Source: Candidatus Bathyarchaeota archaeon
GTDB taxonomy: Archaea > Thermoproteota > Bathyarchaeia > RBG-16-48-13 > GCA-020355125
Assembly (NCBI GenBank): GCA_030607815.1
Contig: JAUWJG010000014.1
Location: 1 to 15,831 of the forward strand
Length of the DNA: 15,831 nucleotides
Direction: 5' to 3'
Shown piece by piece: positions 12,834 through 15,831 of the stretch. Both the position numbers and the translations under genes were made by a program. Below the pieces are notes generated by a model, which made no database searches, was not told where the DNA came from, and saw only the letters and a list, made by a program, of their open reading frames with translations. Every line of letters begins with the position of its first letter. Within the stretch, counting starts at the first letter, position 1.

Positions 12834-15752
12834 TTGATAATTGATTGGCACATCATCGAAAAAAAATGGCAAAATGCGTGGAACGAATCTAAACTATTTG
12901 AGGCTAATCCTAAATCAGAGCTTCCTAAATTTTTCATTACTATTGCCTATCCATATCCTAATATGCCATTTCACGTTGGTCATGGTAGACCTTATACTTT
13001 AACTGATGTTTATGCACGTTTTAAACGAATGCAAGGCTTCAATGTACTTTTCCCAATGGCTTTTCATTATACAGGAACACCTGTTCTTGCAATAGCAAAG
13101 CGAATAGCAGCTAAAGATCCCGTACTCTTAGATGAACTTACTCGAATCTATAAGGTTCCTATAGATGTGATTCAAACTTTTGTCTCTCCTCTGAAAATCG
13201 CAGCTTACTTTCGCCGTGAGATGAAAGAAAGTATGCTTGAAATGGGCTATTCAATTGACTGGCGTCGCGAATTTACTACGATTGATCCTCAATATAGTAA
13301 ATTTATTGAATGGCAGTTCCGAAAACTTCACTCCAAGGGATTAATTACACAAGGCAGTCATCCGGTTGGATGGTGTCCTTTGTGTGGAAATCCTATGGGG
13401 CAACATGATACTAAAGGAGATGTAGAACCTGATATCGATGTAGTCATTATAATTAAATTCAAACTTGAAGACTACTTTCTACCTATAGGGACCTTACGCC
13501 CAGAAACACTCTTTGGTGTCACTAATATTTGGGTTCGACCTGACATAGACTATGTCAAAGCTGAAGTCAATGATGAACTCTTAATAATAAGCAGAGAATT
13601 CGCAGAAAAATTAAGATTTCTCAATAAAGAAGTCAACATTATAGGTTCAGTTTCTGGAAAGAGTCTTATAGGACAATATGTAGAAAATCCCTTATCAGGT
13701 AAGAAAATTCCAATTCTACCTGCAAATTTTGTTGATCCGAAGAATGCAACAGGCATAGTAATGTCCGTTCCCGGTCATGCTCCCTACGATTACATCGCTC
13801 TAGAAGATTTAAAAAGTGGACGATTAAACTTTTCAACAGCTCATCTCTATTTAGAGATCTTAAACCAAATAACACCTATCTCTTTAATATCATTAGAAGG
13901 ATATTCAGAATTTCCAGCTTTAGATATCCTAGAACAAGTAGGCGCTGTTAATCAGTTAGATACTAAACTCGAAGAAGCGACAAAAAAAATTTACAGCAAA
14001 GAATTTCACATGGGGCGAATGAAAGCAATTACAGGAAAATATGCCGGAATGATCATTTCTGAGGCTCGAGAAAAGATTACTGCCACTTTACTATTGGAAG
14101 ACAAAGCCTTTCAAGTTTATACTCTTGTAAACCGTCCCGTCTTTTGTAGATGTGGTGCAGAGATTGTTGTTAAAATTCTTGATGATCAGTGGTTTCTCGA
14201 TTATGGGAACATTAAGTGGAAAGCAAAGGCTTATCAGTGTTTAAACAGTATGAAAATCATTCCTGATGATCTTCATACTGAGTTTGAGAACACTATTGAT
14301 TGGTTAAGGGTGAAAGCCTGCGCTCGAAAGCAAGGAATGGGTACTAAACTACCTTGGGATACTGATTGGATTATCGAGAGCCTTTCTGATTCAGTAATTT
14401 ACATGTGCTATTATACAATTGCTAAACAGATAAATGAAAAAGGGATTAAAGCTGAACAACTGAATGATTCAGTATTTGACTATATATTCCTCAATAAAGG
14501 AAATTGTCAAACTATAGCAAAAAAATTAGGGCTTAAAGCCATTTACTTAAAGGCTATGCGGGAAGAGTTCACATATTTCTATCCCTTAGATAGTCGTCAC
14601 TCGGGGAGAGATTTGGTGCCAAACCATTTAACTTTCTTTATTTTTAATCACGCAGCTATCTTCTCTGAAGCTTTATGGCCTCGACAAATTGTTGTTACTG
14701 GCAGTGTACTTCTAGAAGGAAAGAAAATGTCGAAATCTCTGGGAAATATAATTCCTCTACGAGAAGCTACTGCAACGTATGGTACTGACCCTTTTCGCCT
14801 TGCCATACTCTCAACCGCGGAACTTTTACAAGACGTGGACTTCAATTTTAGCTTTGCACAATCTTGTCGTGAAAGGTTAGAACGTTTCTATAACTTCGCA
14901 ATTAAGATAATAAATACTGAATATGATCACGAAACAAGTGAATTTACTACTATTGATAAATGGTTACTTAGTCGTCTTCATTTAAGAGTTAAAGCAATCA
15001 CCGATGCTATGAATAATCTTAGAATACGAGAAGCTATTCATGAAGCTCTTTACATGTTAGATCAAGACATTCAATGGTATCTACATCGAACATCGATCGA
15101 AACCTCCATTGAGCGGAAAAAAGTTAGATCAATACTTTTATATGAAATTTTAAAAACACGTATCCGTTTATTGGCTCCCTTTACACCTCATCTCTGTGAG
15201 GAGATCTGGCATGAAATGGGAAATACATCTTTCATTTCAATAGCGAAATGGCCAACATTTGATCCTGGTAAAGTTGATAGACGAATTATTGCGCAAGAGG
15301 CATTCATTAAAGCAATTCAAGCAGACACCACTCATATTATTCATGTTACAAAAATGAAACCGAAGATGATATACTACTATACATGTCCCGAATGGAAATG
15401 GAATATCTACTTATATGCTTTGAAGTGCACAAAAACGGAAACTGTAAAAATTGCTACCTTGATGAAGAAAATTATGTTGGATCAAAATATGCGAAATAGA
15501 GCTAAACAGGTCTCTAAATATGTCCGGACTTTGATTAAAAATATCAATAAAATACCTGCTGAATTAGTTGATAAACATCTAGAAAATGGTATAATTGATG
15601 AATTCAAGATTTTAAAAGAAACGAGAGATTATTATAAGCAAGTTTTTAATGTAGACGTTAAAGTTTTCAGAGAGGAAGATTTGAATCACTATGATCCTAT
15701 GAATAGGGCACAATTAAGTGAACCATATCGGCCAGCAATATATATTGAATAA
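12834..15752 (+). CDS. leuS: Leucyl-tRNA synthetase, archaeal type
   Basis: Class I synthetase of 972 residues, normal for archaeal/eukaryotic LeuRS, which attaches leucine to tRNA-Leu. HVGH (47-50) in PYPNMPFHVGHGRPYTLTD is the HIGH motif, and KMSKS stands at 631-635 in EGKKMSKSLGN. A zinc-type CPLCGNPMGQHD follows the first Rossmann half. The CP1 editing domain contains TLRPETLFGVTNIWVRPD and the hydrolytic stretch ATGIVMSVPGHAPYDYIAL. The anticodon-binding helices include APFTPHLCEEIWHEMG, followed by the archaeal C-terminal extension. The start is TTG 12834, 2 nt after the alaS stop, with GGTGA about 10 nt upstream. No internal interruption is seen. The alaS-leuS pair looks co-transcribed. 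Confidence 0.96.
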   Translation: MIIDWHIIEKKWQNAWNESKLFEANPKSELPKFFITIAYPYPNMPFHVGHGRPYTLTDVYARFKRMQGFNVLFPMAFHYTGTPVLAIAKRIAAKDPVLLDELTRIYKVPIDVIQTFVSPLKIAAYFRREMKESMLEMGYSIDWRREFTTIDPQYSKFIEWQFRKLHSKGLITQGSHPVGWCPLCGNPMGQHDTKGDVEPDIDVVIIIKFKLEDYFLPIGTLRPETLFGVTNIWVRPDIDYVKAEVNDELLIISREFAEKLRFLNKEVNIIGSVSGKSLIGQYVENPLSGKKIPILPANFVDPKNATGIVMSVPGHAPYDYIALEDLKSGRLNFSTAHLYLEILNQITPISLISLEGYSEFPALDILEQVGAVNQLDTKLEEATKKIYSKEFHMGRMKAITGKYAGMIISEAREKITATLLLEDKAFQVYTLVNRPVFCRCGAEIVVKILDDQWFLDYGNIKWKAKAYQCLNSMKIIPDDLHTEFENTIDWLRVKACARKQGMGTKLPWDTDWIIESLSDSVIYMCYYTIAKQINEKGIKAEQLNDSVFDYIFLNKGNCQTIAKKLGLKAIYLKAMREEFTYFYPLDSRHSGRDLVPNHLTFFIFNHAAIFSEALWPRQIVVTGSVLLEGKKMSKSLGNIIPLREATATYGTDPFRLAILSTAELLQDVDFNFSFAQSCRERLERFYNFAIKIINTEYDHETSEFTTIDKWLLSRLHLRVKAITDAMNNLRIREAIHEALYMLDQDIQWYLHRTSIETSIERKKVRSILLYEILKTRIRLLAPFTPHLCEEIWHEMGNTSFISIAKWPTFDPGKVDRRIIAQEAFIKAIQADTTHIIHVTKMKPKMIYYYTCPEWKWNIYLYALKCTKTETVKIATLMKKIMLDQNMRNRAKQVSKYVRTLIKNINKIPAELVDKHLENGIIDEFKILKETRDYYKQVFNVDVKVFREEDLNHYDPMNRAQLSEPYRPAIYIE

Positions 15753-15809
15753 TCAATTGTAGAAGATCACTCAACTCTAAATTATTAATATTCAATGCAA
15801 ATAAAATTG

Positions 15810-15816
15810 TTTTTTT
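15810..15816 (+). terminator. T-tract terminator after leuS
   Basis: Seven consecutive T about 58 nt after the leuS stop, at the window edge. An inverted repeat AATTGTAG/CTACAATT (15755-15762 and 15824-15831) brackets it. Confidence 0.5.
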
Positions 15817-15831
15817 CTATACACTACAATT

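Noticed and set aside
1..15831. CRISPR arrays, insertion sequences, toxin-antitoxin or defence systems
   Set aside because: No regularly spaced repeats, no transposase or nuclease motifs, and every confident gene belongs to translation, secretion, transcription elongation, chaperone or arginine metabolism families.

Overview
This is a low-GC window from an archaeal chromosome, made up mostly of information-processing genes. The archaeal assignment rests on eukaryote-type ribosomal proteins with no bacterial counterpart (eS19, eL39, eL31, eL18a/LX), eIF6, a PDCD5-like protein, prefoldin alpha, Spt5, P0/P1-type stalk proteins ending in GLGALFG, and archaeal-type AlaRS and LeuRS. TTG is a frequent start codon, and spaced GGAG/GGTG-type ribosome binding sites are common. 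The exact lineage cannot be fixed from the window. An AT-rich Asgard-like or euryarchaeal organism is possible, but that is only inference.

Layout. (1) 1-271: leader region with no clear gene. (2) 272-4331, + strand: a YhbY/CRM protein, then two tight clusters. The first is eS19, PDCD5, eL39, eL31, eIF6, with 1-nt gaps and short overlaps. The second is eL18a, prefoldin alpha, FtsY. (3) 4332-4610: convergent, T-rich gap carrying three copies of an 11-bp direct repeat. (4) 4611-5477, - strand: ornithine carbamoyltransferase, the only metabolic gene, sitting between ftsY and secE. (5) 5478-6597: about 1.1 kb without a convincing gene, strongly G-over-C and T-over-A skewed on the + strand. It ends in a probable promoter. 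(6) 6598-9797, + strand: SecE, Spt5, uL11, uL1, uL10 (P0), bL12/P1, the classical archaeal secE-nusG-stalk operon. (7) 9798-10044: terminator and probable promoter region. (8) 10045-15752: alanyl-tRNA synthetase followed by leucyl-tRNA synthetase, then a T-tract terminator at the window edge.

The genes serve one programme: making ribosomal subunits (YhbY, eIF6, r-proteins), folding nascent chains (prefoldin), targeting and translocating them (FtsY, SecE), coupling transcription to translation (Spt5), building the factor-binding stalk (uL11, P0, P1), and charging tRNA (AlaRS, LeuRS).

The main anomalies are: an in-frame TAA in alaS exactly where the conserved Gln of the editing-domain GGQ motif should be (one C-to-T change from CAA); a P0 protein without the acidic GLG-LFG tail; an 8-bp hairpin that encloses the L31e stop/eIF6 start and its ribosome binding site; and the long skewed gap upstream of secE, which could be a decayed gene. 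I did not find a convincing new multi-gene system. The alaS interruption is the observation most worth following up.
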